Source: Phallusia mammillata | Lineage: Eukaryota; Chordata; Ascidiacea; Phlebobranchia; Ascidiidae | Reading direction: 5' to 3' | NCBI GenBank assembly: GCA_003260075.1 | Contig: QLIY01000714.1 | Span: forward strand, 1-64,000 | DNA: 64,000 nucleotides | Part shown: positions 23,077 through 36,500 of the stretch, piece after piece | Numbering within the stretch: the stretch's first letter is position 1 | Layout: each line of letters begins with the position of its first letter | Notes under the pieces: generated by a model | Told to the model about the DNA's origin: nothing | The model's database searches: none | What the model saw: only the letters and a program-made list of their open reading frames with translations | Position numbers and translations under genes: made by a program

Positions 23077-26000
23077 TGTTTTAGACTATTATGTTTTACT
23101 GCTTGTAACTTTGTTTAAATGATGGCATAAACGCCATTTTTTTCGCGACAGTTTTGTAGATAACCAGCCTGTTTTTTAATAAACAATAAATTTTGCAGAG
23201 TCTGGCACTAACAAAGGGTTGTAACAATTCTTAGCCTAAATGACGTTGGTAGTTTTGTCTTCAGTTTACGGCGCCCTGTAGGCGGTATTTACGATTGCGA
23301 AATTTATGTCGAAACCCCACTGAAGGTGGTAATTTCCTTCAATCTCGTTACAAATCATGTGCCTTAGCTTATTTTGCGTGGGTGTCATGTTGTTCAAATG
23401 TTCACGTGGCCAGAGTTTACCCACGATGCCAAAACGGGATTTAATATTAGCAATAAAACGTGTTTAATAGCGCATAACTATTCTTTTGTTTTTTTCTGCG
23501 TTGGGTTTCTGGACATGACAAAAAACAAAAACAAAATGTGTAAAGTCAACTGTGGTTTAAAATCTACGTTTAGTAAGTTTTATTTTTGAGTCAATGCGGT
23601 GTCATCGTGGTACAAGCAACGTAGTTGTTCACAATACAACATCCTTTTTTGTTTGTTTGTGTGTTGCAAAATCGTGTTTGGAGAAAATCATTATTACCTA
23701 CTGTGTAATTGGTGTTAGCGACAAAACAAGTTACCCGGTTCTAATAGATATATGATGTGTTAAAACATTGCAGATGAGGGTTTTATTCACAACTGATTAT
23801 GAAATACGAAGCACAGAAAATGAAAAAGTACAGAATGTGATGGCGGGAGGAGGGTGTCACCCAAACCTACCAGTCCAAAGTCTTTTTGGCGTTTCGCTCA
23901 TATGATTTCGAGTGGCAGTTTCTCCACAGACTACTTCCTCCCTGCAACACTGCTTTTTGACCCCGCCAGCTCGAGTGCGCGAGGTAAACACCAGCTTGCT
24001 GGCTCGGCTGCTCGCTGTGCACAGTTGATGACAACTTCAGAGCGAAGTACACAGCAGTCCCGAAGGACTCCGCCTCTTCGCGTTAATCAGTTACAGGACC
24101 CATGGCTTGTTCGTTATGATTTCTTGAGTGACGCCTCAACGCAAGTGCCTTATTTTGCAAGGTGGCAAAAAATGTTTCCTGGACAAAACAACACTCTATG
24201 TAGGTTAATGTGTAATTTCTACTGTTGTTGCGTGACCTAGAGTGCAATGCATTTGTTGTGGTTTCTGATTTGGTAACATTTATTTTAGGGTCGGTCCATA
24301 GTTTAAGTGGAAATGTTTCCAAATTTATTGAAACCTGGACTTTGATCGCACAGGTTCTGACATAAGATTTACAACCTTGTCTGTGGTCAAACCGTTAACT
24401 GAACTCTACACTCTTTTGTTGTCCTTTTTCAACATGGCTCCACTCAAAAAGCACTTTAGCGTCTCTCAAGGTAGCGAATGGGGGACATTAACTGAGAAAT
24501 AGATGGTGTTTCAAAATCTAACTTTTATGACCGCCAAACAAAAGTTACGACACAGCGACCGTCATAGGTTTAGCAATAAAATGACGTCGCAATGATAAAA
24601 TACTTAAATCTGGGATTTAACTATTACAGAACACTCAAAAAACGATTTGTATCAGGTTTTCAAAACCTTGGAGAGCTGATTATCACTTTGCGTCACGTGC
24701 CCGTGTGCGCTGATGCGTGGCGTTAATAACATGTTTTCTAGCAGTAGTTGTTTGGCTACCGAGACTGTTGGCGTTTTTCGCTGTGATTCATTAAGTGAAA
24801 TCTTCAAAACAAGGGTCAATGGCTGCAGTTCGACACTACCACCTTTGTGCATAACATTAGGCTTATACGCAGTTTGACGCGTTTTTACCAATTTGGTCAG
24901 AAATTTCCGCTCCTTTAATATTTATTTACACGAAGCAGCTGTTAATCACGCATGTACATAAGCATTAAACACGTTAATTTGGTCTAAATTGCAAGTAACT
25001 AAAGTAAACTATGAAACAAACGGTTGACTAGTTTTTGTTGTTGTTTAAAAAATACTTGACGTGCAAAACTCAAACAGAAAGTTTAATAGTTTTGGTGTAA
25101 ATGTGAAGCAGAACATCAAAGCTTTTTCTGTATTTTTGTGCGCTGGCCTGAATTAACATCTTGGCGCCAGCAAATGCCCTGACAAATGAAAAGGCTCGTT
25201 TGGGGTAAAAGTAACATGTTGTAGCAAAGTTTCATTTGTTAATATTATTTCTGAATAATTTTAAAATTCGGTATTTTCATTTGTCAACGAGGTTTGTTAT
25301 TACAGACGCGGTGACCCAGGTCCTAAGATAGTCTTTGTATTGTTAACGTTAAGTTGGCAAAAGACAGAAAAGACACGCCTCTTTGGTCGCCAGCCCGACG
25401 CACTTCAACGAACAACGAACTTTGGACTTCGATTTACCCCAGCTTATGTAATTCAGTTAGACTCCGAACCCTTGCAAATCCCCACTGCAATGATAGAAAT
25501 TAGGTCATCACGTCAACACCGATTGAAGTCCTGCAGGGAGGGGTTTTGCTCAAACGCATTTTTGAATGCTGAGTCAGCGTTTTGTACTTTCAACCTGTCT
25601 ACTTTTTAATCATAATTTTTTTTGTCATAATTTTGTGTTACAATTTTTTCTTTTGTTCCAGTCGTTGCCGTTAATTGGTTTGTTTAAGCGGTTCGTTTTA
25701 AAGCCTTTGTTGGGAATCTTATACCCAAATTTGGTCGTGGTTTAATTGTATAAAAACAATTTCCATTTCCAAAACTTGTGAACAGATATACCCGAACATA
25801 CTTTGTCAACTGATTGAATTCACCAATCACTCTCTCCGTTCATATGTACTACATGTGCGAAATGTCACAAAACCGTGGACAAATGATATGCTTTAATAGT
25901 AAAATGTGCCTACGTTGTTTATAGTGTCCTAATGTTGTTAGTGTCGCAATTTAATAAAATGAAAAATATTTTACTAACTTAACAACCTGTGTGGCCTTAA

Positions 26001-26280
26001 TGGCAGTAAGTTTGAAAACAACCACAACTACAACACAACACACAGGTAAACTGTTAAAGGTAATGTTGCAACGGAAGCAAAAATGCACTTTGGGCCGACA
26101 GTTTTGCAGTTCTCAGAATAATCTTGGGCTTATGACAGTTCCAGCCAAGCGCAATCACTGCGTTGTCAGCCAATAATCAAACAGCAAGAGTTGCGCCACC
26201 GCGCAAAAGCGACAGCATTGCACAATTCACCTCGGGCGAACCTTCTTCCCCACCGAAGCCTTCTGCGGGGCCCAAGCAAA
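23077..26280. other. intergenic region
   Basis: About 3.2 kb without a recognisable gene. Several open frames of 60-130 codons occur (the longest at 23854-24240), but none has a family signature or conserved splice partners. The 3' flank of the phosphatase and the 5' flank of the lipoprotein gene lie at its ends. Confidence 0.5.
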
Positions 26281-26292
26281 CACGCTATATAA
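26168..26292 (+). promoter_or_regulatory. TATA-type promoter of the lipoprotein gene
   Basis: TATATAA lies at 26286-26292, 54 bp before the start codon, which allows a 5' untranslated region of about 25-30 bases. A CCAAT motif (GCCAATAATC) lies near 26168. The spacing fits a strong, regulated RNA polymerase II promoter; the transcription start itself is inferred. Confidence 0.65.
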
Positions 26293-26345
26293 GCGGCGAC
26301 CCGATTTGATTTTGCAAGGAACCGAGAGAAAAGTGAAGCCAAAAG

Positions 26346-29300
26346 ATGGAGTTTCAGGCATTCATTTTGAGTCTGTTACTATTGACCATTGTGTCACAGA
26401 CAGAAGCAAGTAAGTATATTTTTGCACATCAAGATTTATATTGCACTAATTTATATGAGCGCCAATGCAGCAACGCGCCTTTGAATCGTATTCAGGTCTG
26501 CAGCGTGTTATCGATTTTTCTGCGCTTGTGCAAAGATGATTGAATTTCAGCTTTTGTTGAGTTTATGTTTTTGCAACAGTTTGCAGCGTTGTTTAAAGCA
26601 TAAAACTACCAGGTACCTTTTGTAATGTCAAGCGGGAAATTGTTTTTTAATTCGCTGGCAAGGGCAGTGAAAGTATTACTTCCTGAAACGATTGCACGCG
26701 ATCAACTTTACAGTCGCCGACAATTCCACGGCTGATTTCAATTGCGGTAAATTATGCTGGGAAACTGAATCGTTTTCGCTCGAAAACAAACGTCCTACTT
26801 AATTGTCAAAAACTCCAAAAGGGTCAGATAGGTTCTCCTGTGCTTAACCTACTTTCGTGTCTTGAAGTGCCTGGTAAAAGGGACAAGTGTCTGTTTTGAA
26901 ATTACAACTTGTATAGCTACACCCAGATAGTCAGCGAGGTTGTTTACACGCTCTTGTTATCGCAAGACGAGCAGCACTTATTGCCGCACGCGGCCAAGTT
27001 CTCCTGTTCGAGCTGACTCGTCGTCCCACTCCCACGTGATTTCTTTGTTTTCGAGGTTTCAGCTGGCGCAAATGATGCATGACGCGCCTTGTCTCTTTGT
27101 CACTTGTTTTCGATCTTTCGCCGTTTCCATTATGAACATGCTATTTTCGCTAAATATCGATCGCTTCATTTTGGCGCATATTTTGACACATTATTGTAAA
27201 AAATACATTAAAACTAAAAACGGAAACATTTCAGACGCACATTTTTTTACCAAAAATTGGCAACCATAATATTAAACGGAAAATGTCGTAAAAGAGATGG
27301 TCATGGCGTGTGTTGTATTGTTTGTCACCACTTTTTGGTCACGTTTTCTATGTGAATACAAGTATTGAAAGCGCAATGAAAATCGGAATTAAGTATTTGA
27401 AGTGTCAGTTGCTCGCGATTACCAATTATGAGACATCGAGTTGTGACCTGAACTTTGGACTTGGTTAATGCTTCTGTTATGGGATTCGCGACAAGCCGCC
27501 ATTGCGCGCCCCAGTTAGTTTTGCAGATTGCCCTTTTTCATCTTCAGATGAAATTTAAGCGTTTGCGCGCAGCCTGGAAAATAAAGCTCTCGCGAGCCTG
27601 GACTTTGACCGCTTTTGTGGTACAAAGGAAAAAAGGCTGAGCTGTTATTGGTGAGCGCAATCTGAAGAAACCGGCTGTTACCGGTATAGATTTTACTCCC
27701 TTTCCCGCCGAAATAACTTCCTTTGTTCAACTTTTGCTAAAGTCGTTCTTTTAAAAAATCTTTGGAGCGTTACCTAGTTTTCCAAAAAAAACGCAGTGTG
27801 TAGAAATACTCATTGTTAAGTTATAAATTTTGTTAATAAATGTACTTAGTTGAATTTCAAAAGCATTTCTTTGTTTTTAGGGTCTTTGGACACAACAGTG
27901 CAATGTGCCACGACTTGCACAGGTAAGAAGTTTTTTAGCAGAACTAATTTTTTAATTTCTAAAAACTGTCATGCCATTAAAACTTTTATTTTAAATGTGC
28001 GTCTTTTCCAGAATCAAACATCTTCCAGGAGGGCTACACTTATGCCTACCAATATGAGGCCTTTGTCAACTCCTTTGTCGATAGCATCCACGGTCCGCAT
28101 ACGACCCAATTAACTATGCAACTGAATACGCAAGTATCAGTATTATCCCCCTGTGAGCTGGTGCTCAAGGTATGTGCTGGTCATCAAACTAATTTAAAAC
28201 CCTCATACAAAGGTATTACCCATACGTTTTTATTTAGGTGACTCAGGCGACCATTAGTGGCGATTCGAGTAACATTGACACCACGGACTGGACCGACCTA
28301 ATGACCCGAAACCCGTTGCACTTCAGTTGGCAAGACGGCAAGATCCCGCAAATTTGTGCATCCAACGACGATCCCAACTGGGTTCTGAACGTCAAGCGTG
28401 GTGTGCTGTCTACCATGATTCAACCAGGAAGCCTCCAGGTCAACTCAGACCCAATCACCTTATCTATGGTAAGCCAAAAATCTCTTACCAATAAACCTAA
28501 AAATTACCTAGTTGTGGTTTTGTGTTATTATGCTAAAGTAAGATTTTGAAACTTGCTTATTTGCTTAAAGACTGATGTCACTGGAGAGTGTGAGTGGTCG
28601 TATGATGTCACCGAGAGTAATGGTGTAACACTGAGCCTTGCCACTAAAGACTACAGCAAATGCCAAGGAAGAAGCCAACAACTTTTGCTCTCACATTTCA
28701 ACAAATACTACAGTGATTCGGTAAGTTTAAAATACATTTGGTAACTTAATTGTATCAACAAACTTTACGAGTAAAAACGTATTTATTAAAAAATAATGCG
28801 TTTTGTATTGCTTGTGTGTTATAACATTAGGAACAGCAAAGCTTTGTGAAGAGCAGTCAAACTTGCGATCAAACTATCCGCGACGGAGCAATTATCGAGA
28901 TTTTGTGCGAAGAAGAACACGTCTTTGTTCCGTTTAGTAAAGAGGACGCTGGCATTCGAACCAGAATCACACAAACTTCATCTTTGCTCTCCAAGCAATT
29001 GTCCCATTCGGTTGACACACGTAAGTTATCAAACCGAAGTTTGAAAATGCCACATTTAAGTTGTGCTTTAAAATTAAAATGTTCTGATTGTAGTTGGTGA
29101 AAGCGACGTGAGACGAACCTCGATTGTCTTCGAAAAGGAAGAGAACAGTTTCTCATCCAGCGACATCAGCGAAGTTCAAAGCGTCGTTGACAACTTGTGT
29201 GAAATCATGGGAACCGAACTCTACAGCCAGGTACCAAAATGCATCTGAATAAAACAGTTTCATAAAACAACCTGCTTTTCTAGTGTCTAAAATGTAATTT

Positions 29301-32300
29301 TCAAACGTTCAAGGTTGGTGAAGACTTTATCAAAATGGTGTTTTTGCTTCGCCGACTTGACCCATCTGCGCTTGAGCAAGTCCACAGCTCCCTGGATGGT
29401 GCCTGCCCAGTTCATGAAGATGAGATCAAGTAAGACAATATAGCGCCCAAGAATAATTTACGCGTAAAGGGCGTTGTACATTGGACTATGACCTAAGGGT
29501 CATAAATGCAATCCATTATTTTATGCTTACAGGGCTATGTTCGAAGACGCTCTACAATGGTGCGGAAGTGAAGGGTGCGTAGTGTTTGCTGCCAGGATGA
29601 TCGAACGAGGTGAAATGACCGATGTCACTGCCACAAGGTGGTTAACGTCGATGAGTCTAATCGCCGAACCGACCATTCCCATGCTTCGTGAATTGACTGT
29701 AAGTTTTTTTTTTATACTAAGAATTATTAGCTGGATGCTGTTGGTGTTGAATGACTGGATATCTACATATTTTAGGCGGTTGTTCGTTCTGGGCGTCTCG
29801 CTGACAAGTCGTATCTTGCCATGGGAACAATGATCCACCGGCTGCATGCCACTGTAGACGATTGCATGTCAGACCCTGATGTTGTGATCGCATTGGAGCT
29901 ACTCGAACGCAAACTTGGTGTCAACTGCCGAACATCTAATCCCGAGGCCAAGCAAGAGGTAGGATTCGTGTTCAGTAAATCTGATTCGTTTTTTACATTT
30001 CATGCATGAAATTAAATCTGTATTTTAGATCCTCTTCGTTCTACGAGCGATCGGTAACGCTGGTGGTTTCACTACCCCAAGTATCCTTGCTGAATGTGCA
30101 AGTGAAACTGACAACGACATGGAAACCCGAATTGCGGCTGTCCAAGCATTCCGCAGAATGTCTTGCAACACTGACGTAAGTAGGCCTTGGGCTTTCTTTA
30201 CACCATATTACGCCACTTGTCACGAAAGGGTGGCTCAGGCAATTTTAGTTTTTGGCCTTCAGATCAAGTTTAGACAATGTTTGTATTGATTTGATTTAAT
30301 GCAGAGGTCTGCCGTCTCCCGCCTTTTGTTTGACACCACCGAAGATTCAGAATTGAGGATTGGTGCCTACATGGCTCTTATGCAATGCCCAACGCCCAGC
30401 TTCATTAAACAAGTCATCCAAATGCTTGACAACGAACCAATTCAACAAGGTAAACTGCAAGAAAACACGACTTTTGCTTCTGATAAACAGCAGCAACTAA
30501 AAAGTAATGCTTACTTATAGTGGCAAGCTTCGTCTGGACCCATCTACAACAGCTCCAGGAGTCTGCTGATCCTCTGAAAGGTTACATCAAACCTCTGCTT
30601 GTTGAGGCCGAATTTGCTAAGCAGTACGACCTTGACCCAAGGAAGTTCTCTCGCTTTTACGAGGCCACCCTCTTCTCAGGTACCAACACATACTTGGTTA
30701 CATCATGTAGCATTGGACATTGTATCAATGACCTAAACGTAGAGTACAAATCGTAAACACGACTTTTTATGGTTTCGCTTGCTGCAACTATCAGCGCCGT
30801 TTTAATGTCACTTTCTTGCAGATGTGTTGAACGCCGGTGCCACTGTTGAAAGCAGTGTGGTTTGGTCACCCAAGTCATTTGTGCCGCGCAGTGGATCGCT
30901 TGATATGACCTTGGATGTTTTCGGACAAGCTGTCAACCTGTTTGAGGTAAAGTTTCAATAAAATAATGTTTTTTTGGTTTAATTTTCGAAACACTGTAGC
31001 TAAATTAGTCAAAAAGTGTAACTTAAAAGCAGCTGGAAAGTTTAAGTGTCGTTTAGTGCGTTGTAAACCAAATTTGAATGTGGCAGATCGGAGGGCGTGT
31101 AGAGGGAGTTGAAACTCTAATCCAGTCGTTCCTCGGACCAAAAGGCTACCTGAAGAACAACCGATTAAGCGACCTGTTCGTCGCCGACGTTGAAGAAGAA
31201 GCCGACGAGGATGATGATGAGATTGAAGACCCGGTTGTTGCAAGATCTGCCCGGTCTTCAAGCGACTTACGACTCAGAGAGATTAAACAACAGGTACTTG
31301 CACCGGTTAACACGTAAAATCGATACAGTAAACATTGTATCCAATAGATTTTACCACGACAATGCGCTTTGTATTTACATGACAGCTTAATGAACAAATA
31401 TTTGAGAAAACCGGTAACATATTTTTCTATTTATAGCACGATTCACGTGTTCCCACCGAGAACAAGCCGAGCGCGAGTTGGTATCTCCGTCTCTTTGGAA
31501 ACGAAATGTACTACAAAAACACGAACGGCATGCCATCACTCTCCGCAGAAAGTGAATCCATCGATGTTTCCCCGATCCTTGCTCGTCTGGCCGCGGTGAG
31601 ACATTCTTTTCTATGCTGTTACCTCAATATTGGCCCGATTGCTTAACATTACATCCTGTAACGCAGGGAAGTGACTTTAAATACCACGACGACATGATGC
31701 TGATGAACAGTGCATTTGTTATTCCAACCATTGCTGGTCTTCCACTTACGCTTGCCTTTAACGGCACAGCAAGTATCGATGTCACTGCAAACGGACACCT
31801 CGACATGACACAGTTCTTCACCCCCCAGCCAACACTTGACGTTGTGGGCTCTTTGAAACCAAGGTAAATCAAAAACGACAAAGAAAAATGTTTGACAAAA
31901 AAGTACCGAAACATAATTACGCAAACGGAACATAATAAAACTGATTAAAAAAAAATCTGGAAATTTTTAGAGGTGTAGTCCTGGTAACCGGAGCAATGAG
32001 CGTTGATGCTCACGTGACCCGTATCGGCCTGGCTACTGAGTCATCCGCTGTGACGTCATGGACACTTGGAGGCAGACTTTCCGTTGATCAAGGCCATTCC
32101 GTTACCGTGAAAGTCGACGCACCGTACCAACGCAACACCGTGTTCAGCTTCAAGTAAGACAACACGCTACTGCTATTTTATCCCAGTTCTCTAGGTTTAA
32201 AATCGAAAATTCAAAATAAACAAATCTAAACTTACTATTTCCATTTAGTCACAAGTTGATGAAAATCGTTGGAAACCAGAAGGTTTCGCCGAACGAGGGT

Positions 32301-33588
32301 CTTCTCGGCCTTTCACGGATTGAAAGCGATTGCAAACCAGAATACGCCGGACAGCGCATGTGTATTTCTAACTCCATGACACGCTACCCATCCGTAAGCT
32401 GCGTATTCTGTGTGAAGTGTTTTAATGTAGCATATACTGCAAAAACTCTTTAGTACCACAATTTTTCAATGTGATGGGTTTTTAAATCTGTTTCACTGGT
32501 AGGAGGAAGTTGGAAGTTACGTTCTACCCACGAGAGGTCCACTTACTATCGACATCTATCTTGAGAAAACAGATACCGGTTTCGACCACTACCTCATGCA
32601 AGCCGAATACTCGACCGAATATTCTCCGGTAAGAAACTGTTAGGTCCAAAAGAGAAATCGCTATTACTACTTTTAAATCAATGAATCTCGATTTTTCCAG
32701 ACGAGCGAAATTCCATCTGTTTTGTCCACCTCGATGGTTCTTGACACTCCAGGATCAGCCGTTAACCGTCGCACTACTGTCAACTTGGACTACAACACAA
32801 ATGATATGACTTTCAACTTGGACTTCACGCAACCAACCCAAAACGTGGCATTAACCGGTACTAATTTTGCCTAAACATTGTTGCGAGATTGATACGAATA
32901 TATATTTCTACATATACATAACTATGTCTTACTTTGCAGGTAACATCGAAAACGGTTTGAATCGAAAGGAGATTGTGGTTACATATCGACATAACAAGGA
33001 CCAGACTAGCTTTTCAGTAAGCAAACATTGCTTTGTTATGCCTTAACGCAAAACATACCTAAACCTTTCGTGTATGTGTTTCTGACAGGCAACTTACGAA
33101 AAGTTGATCGAGTTGACTGAGACTCGCTGGGAAGTGAACACTGTTCTTCAGATGCCAAGCAAGACTGTGAACGGACACGCATTGATGGTACTCGATCCGG
33201 CCAGAAAGGCACTTCTTAACTTGACCATTGACAATCTGATGACTGAACAGATCGCCCTTAACGGTACGTACCATATAATTTTGTACACCCACTTACTATT
33301 TTTGTTGTGTTTCTAATGGTACATTAAGCACCCGGTTTATGTCACATCCACAAACGTTTTTGTCAAAAAAAATATTTTCTTTATTTCAACCAAATTAAAC
33401 TAACTTATTTTTGCAGTTGCACTTCGCGACGAAAGCGCAGGCAGCCGTTTGATATATGGTGGAAATGGTTTATTAAAGATCCCAGGCATGATTGACAGCG
33501 GTGTTGGATTCGATATAAATATCAAGCCCAAGACTGACGCATTTAGCTTTAAACTTGACTATGAATTCAGTGGGCAAGAACAGCAGAG
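26346..33588 (+). other. 5' module of the lipoprotein gene: exons 1-24, vitellogenin-N and open beta-sheet domains
   Basis: Exons: 26346-26409, 27881-27922, 28012-28169, 28238-28468, 28571-28720, 28831-29020, 29094-29230, 29314-29429, 29533-29698, 29776-29958, 30029-30175, 30305-30449, 30521-30679, 30822-30946, 31087-31293, 31437-31595, 31667-31863, 31971-32153, 32249-32393, 32503-32628, 32701-32857, 32940-33016, 33089-33263, 33417-33588. Family landmarks are YTYAYQYEA near residue 41, the TDVTGECEW segment, the helical LRAIGNAG segment in exon 11, and VESSVVWSPKSFVPRSG in exon 14. Exon 15 contains an acidic linker (EEEADEDDDEIED) followed by basic VARSARSS, a likely exposed loop. Intron 1 is 1.47 kb and appears empty. 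Confidence 0.9.
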
Positions 33589-36500
33589 GTATTTTTCTAT
33601 TGTCGTGTGATAACAGAAAACTCTTAAAATAAGCATTGATCTTAGAAAATTACTGTGACCAAGTAGTGAGGACTCTTATGGTATAATTTTGAAACTTCTA
33701 GGCATGATACCTGTTTGTTTTGTGGCGTTGCACACTTACGTTTTTTCAACAGCATCGTTTTCGTCCACAAACGCCGATCCCGCTCAACGTCGACTGTCAC
33801 CGAGTGGGAAGTATCGCAGAAGTTTACTTGCACGCAGTATCCTATTGTCAACCACCACATCTTCTGCAACTACTCGAATGGTCCAGGAGAGATCAGCTCA
33901 TACGTGAAAGTAGGCTACGGTCGACACGCAGGTCACGATGATAACTCCAAATACATTTCCATTAGCCAGAGCTTCACGAAATCGGAAAGCATAGATAGCA
34001 ATTCCCTTGAGGGCAGTGTTGCGCTCAGAATGCCTTCTTTCGACATGGATTACTCGGCCGGGCTCCAACACACCTACAGTGACCGATCTTTCAACACTGC
34101 ATTGAATTTGGTTGGGTACGAGATGTCGGTAATGATGGAAGACACTACCCAACAGAACGGTGGACTTCTTAATTATAACATGGAAACCCAATTCCCGACA
34201 CCATGGGGACAAATTCACAACACCGAGACTTTGCAAGAAACCCAGGAGAGTATGTACAACATTACCTCGCGGCTTGACGTTGGTTCATCGGGGAGTCTCA
34301 CATTACGCGGAAACATCTATTTTGACAACTTGGACGGACGCAAGCGGCTTGAATCTAAAGTACGCGGTGCAAATGACGACATCCTTTGGCATCAACGGTC
34401 CATTTTTGAATTCCTTACCCCGTCCGGATTTCTTACTCAGCATAGTGTTGTGTCGCAATTCAACCGACTTGTAAACGTGAGTATTCGTCACGAAGGGCAG
34501 AAGCAAGGTGGTTTCGAAACCAATGTTGTGGCTGTGTACGAACCAAGCATCTTAGCAGACTTGAAGATGGACTTCGATCGCACCGAAACTGATGCCACGC
34601 ACTTGATTAGGTTTGACTTCTTAAACGAACTCGGCGTAAAACGATTCTTGCAGCTCACAGCACACAAAAGTGCCATCACCACAGACACTGAAGGAAGCTA
34701 CTCCGGAAATTTTGAATTTACAACTGACGTCACATCCATTCCATTAAAAAGTGTGAGTGGTGAAGCTAATCTCGAGACTTCATTAGATTCGACCTCTGCC
34801 GATGGTTCCCTGGTTGTTGATGAGTCAGAGTTACTCGGTTTCACTGCATCCCACAGTTACAGTATTTCTGACGATTTGTCCGGATTGAGGACCGTTGACA
34901 TTACGCTCAGGCAACGAATGTGTGAATCCACACCCAATAAAATGGCGATTAGCACTTCGATTCAGAGCACGATGAACAACCAACAAACGGTTACTTTCAA
35001 CTACCACCAAGACAACGTAGAGAAGCTTGTAACCAGTTTCCAAATCGCCACAGAGAGCCAAATCATCGAAGGACAAGCCTCCCAACACTTCAGCACCGAC
35101 TTCCCCACCGAGATGACCTACGTGATACGCGCGATTACCAACGGAGTCAACATGCGCTTGGGCGTGGATGGAAGAGCTGCAACACTTGAGGTTGCGAAGG
35201 CTAGCGACAGTTCGTTAAGGCTTGCCTGGTCCCACAGTCTCAGGTCGCTCAGAAATATGGAGGTGCCAACGTCCATTGAGTCAACGTTGTCATGGGGACA
35301 GCAGCCTAGCAGCGGTGCAAAGGGCGCATGGATGACGGGAACTGTTAATCGTCTACAGGACTTTAACGCAGAAGCACTGTACAATTCCGATAACCAACGA
35401 GTGACCTTCACTGTCCGACACGACGTATCGTCCCTACATCAATTCATCCCTCAGATCGAAGCAATCGGAAGATCATCCCCCCCCCCCGTATCGTCCCTAC
35501 ATCAATTCATCCCTCAGATCGAAGCAATCGGAAGTTCACAGATCACCAGCAAAACCGGCCACATCCGTTCCAGTATTCGTGTCAACAGCACCGAAATTTC
35601 TCTCGAAGAACTCGTCTGGAATCCCAATCAAATCCAAGTGCGTGTCCATCACGCCATACCTCTTCTGGACAGTTTCAGCGTCCCAAGACTCAATGAGCTC
35701 CTCATGGAATACAACGGCGAGTCTATGGACAACGGAAGAATCCGGATAGTTACCGACGTTGACAGTGTACACTCGGAACTCATTCTCACATCCAACCCGA
35801 CAGTCGCCAGCATTAGGTATACTTCCAACTGCCCAGTAATCGGCGGAGATGCTGAACTCGCGTATCAAAAGCAAACCACCGACGGAAGTTTCACAATCAC
35901 CTACACGAGAGATGGAATTGAGAAAAGTGCAACCATTGGCATGAACTACGACGATTCGAGCAACAATTTTAATGTTAACTGGAACCAAAATATCATTACA
36001 AATGAAGATTACCCTATGATACCACGAACAGGATCTGTCACATTCAGTTACACATGCGAGGACACAGCCTTCGAGGTGTCCACCCAGTTGGCTTATAATG
36101 AATACCAGGGAGAGATTTCCACGGCAATTTCATATCCAATTACCAAAAAGAAGGCTGTTGTCAGTTTTGAAGTTACATTCGGCCAAAATGTTTTCGAAAC
36201 CGCTCAAAATTTCCATACAATTCTTATGGCAAGAACCGACTATTCTTCCGAGGTTTTTACCAGCTTAAAATACACTTTGGAAGATGATGCAGAGAGATTC
36301 GTAAAACTTAGACTTCACCTGGACGACGGAGTTGAAAGCGGAAGTGGTAACATGGTTGTAACTGCTCGGTTTACTCACAATCAACCAACCCAGGTTATTC
36401 CACGCAATGTAATTACCACATTAACCATCACCCCACAAGATTATGGATACGAAACCGCATTGTCTGTCACGACAAACAACGACATCATGCGCTTTTCTCT

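Noticed and set aside
23854..24240. 128-codon open frame between the phosphatase and the lipoprotein gene
   Set aside because: It resembles no protein family, has biased low-complexity composition, and shows no splice partner. It is likely a chance frame.
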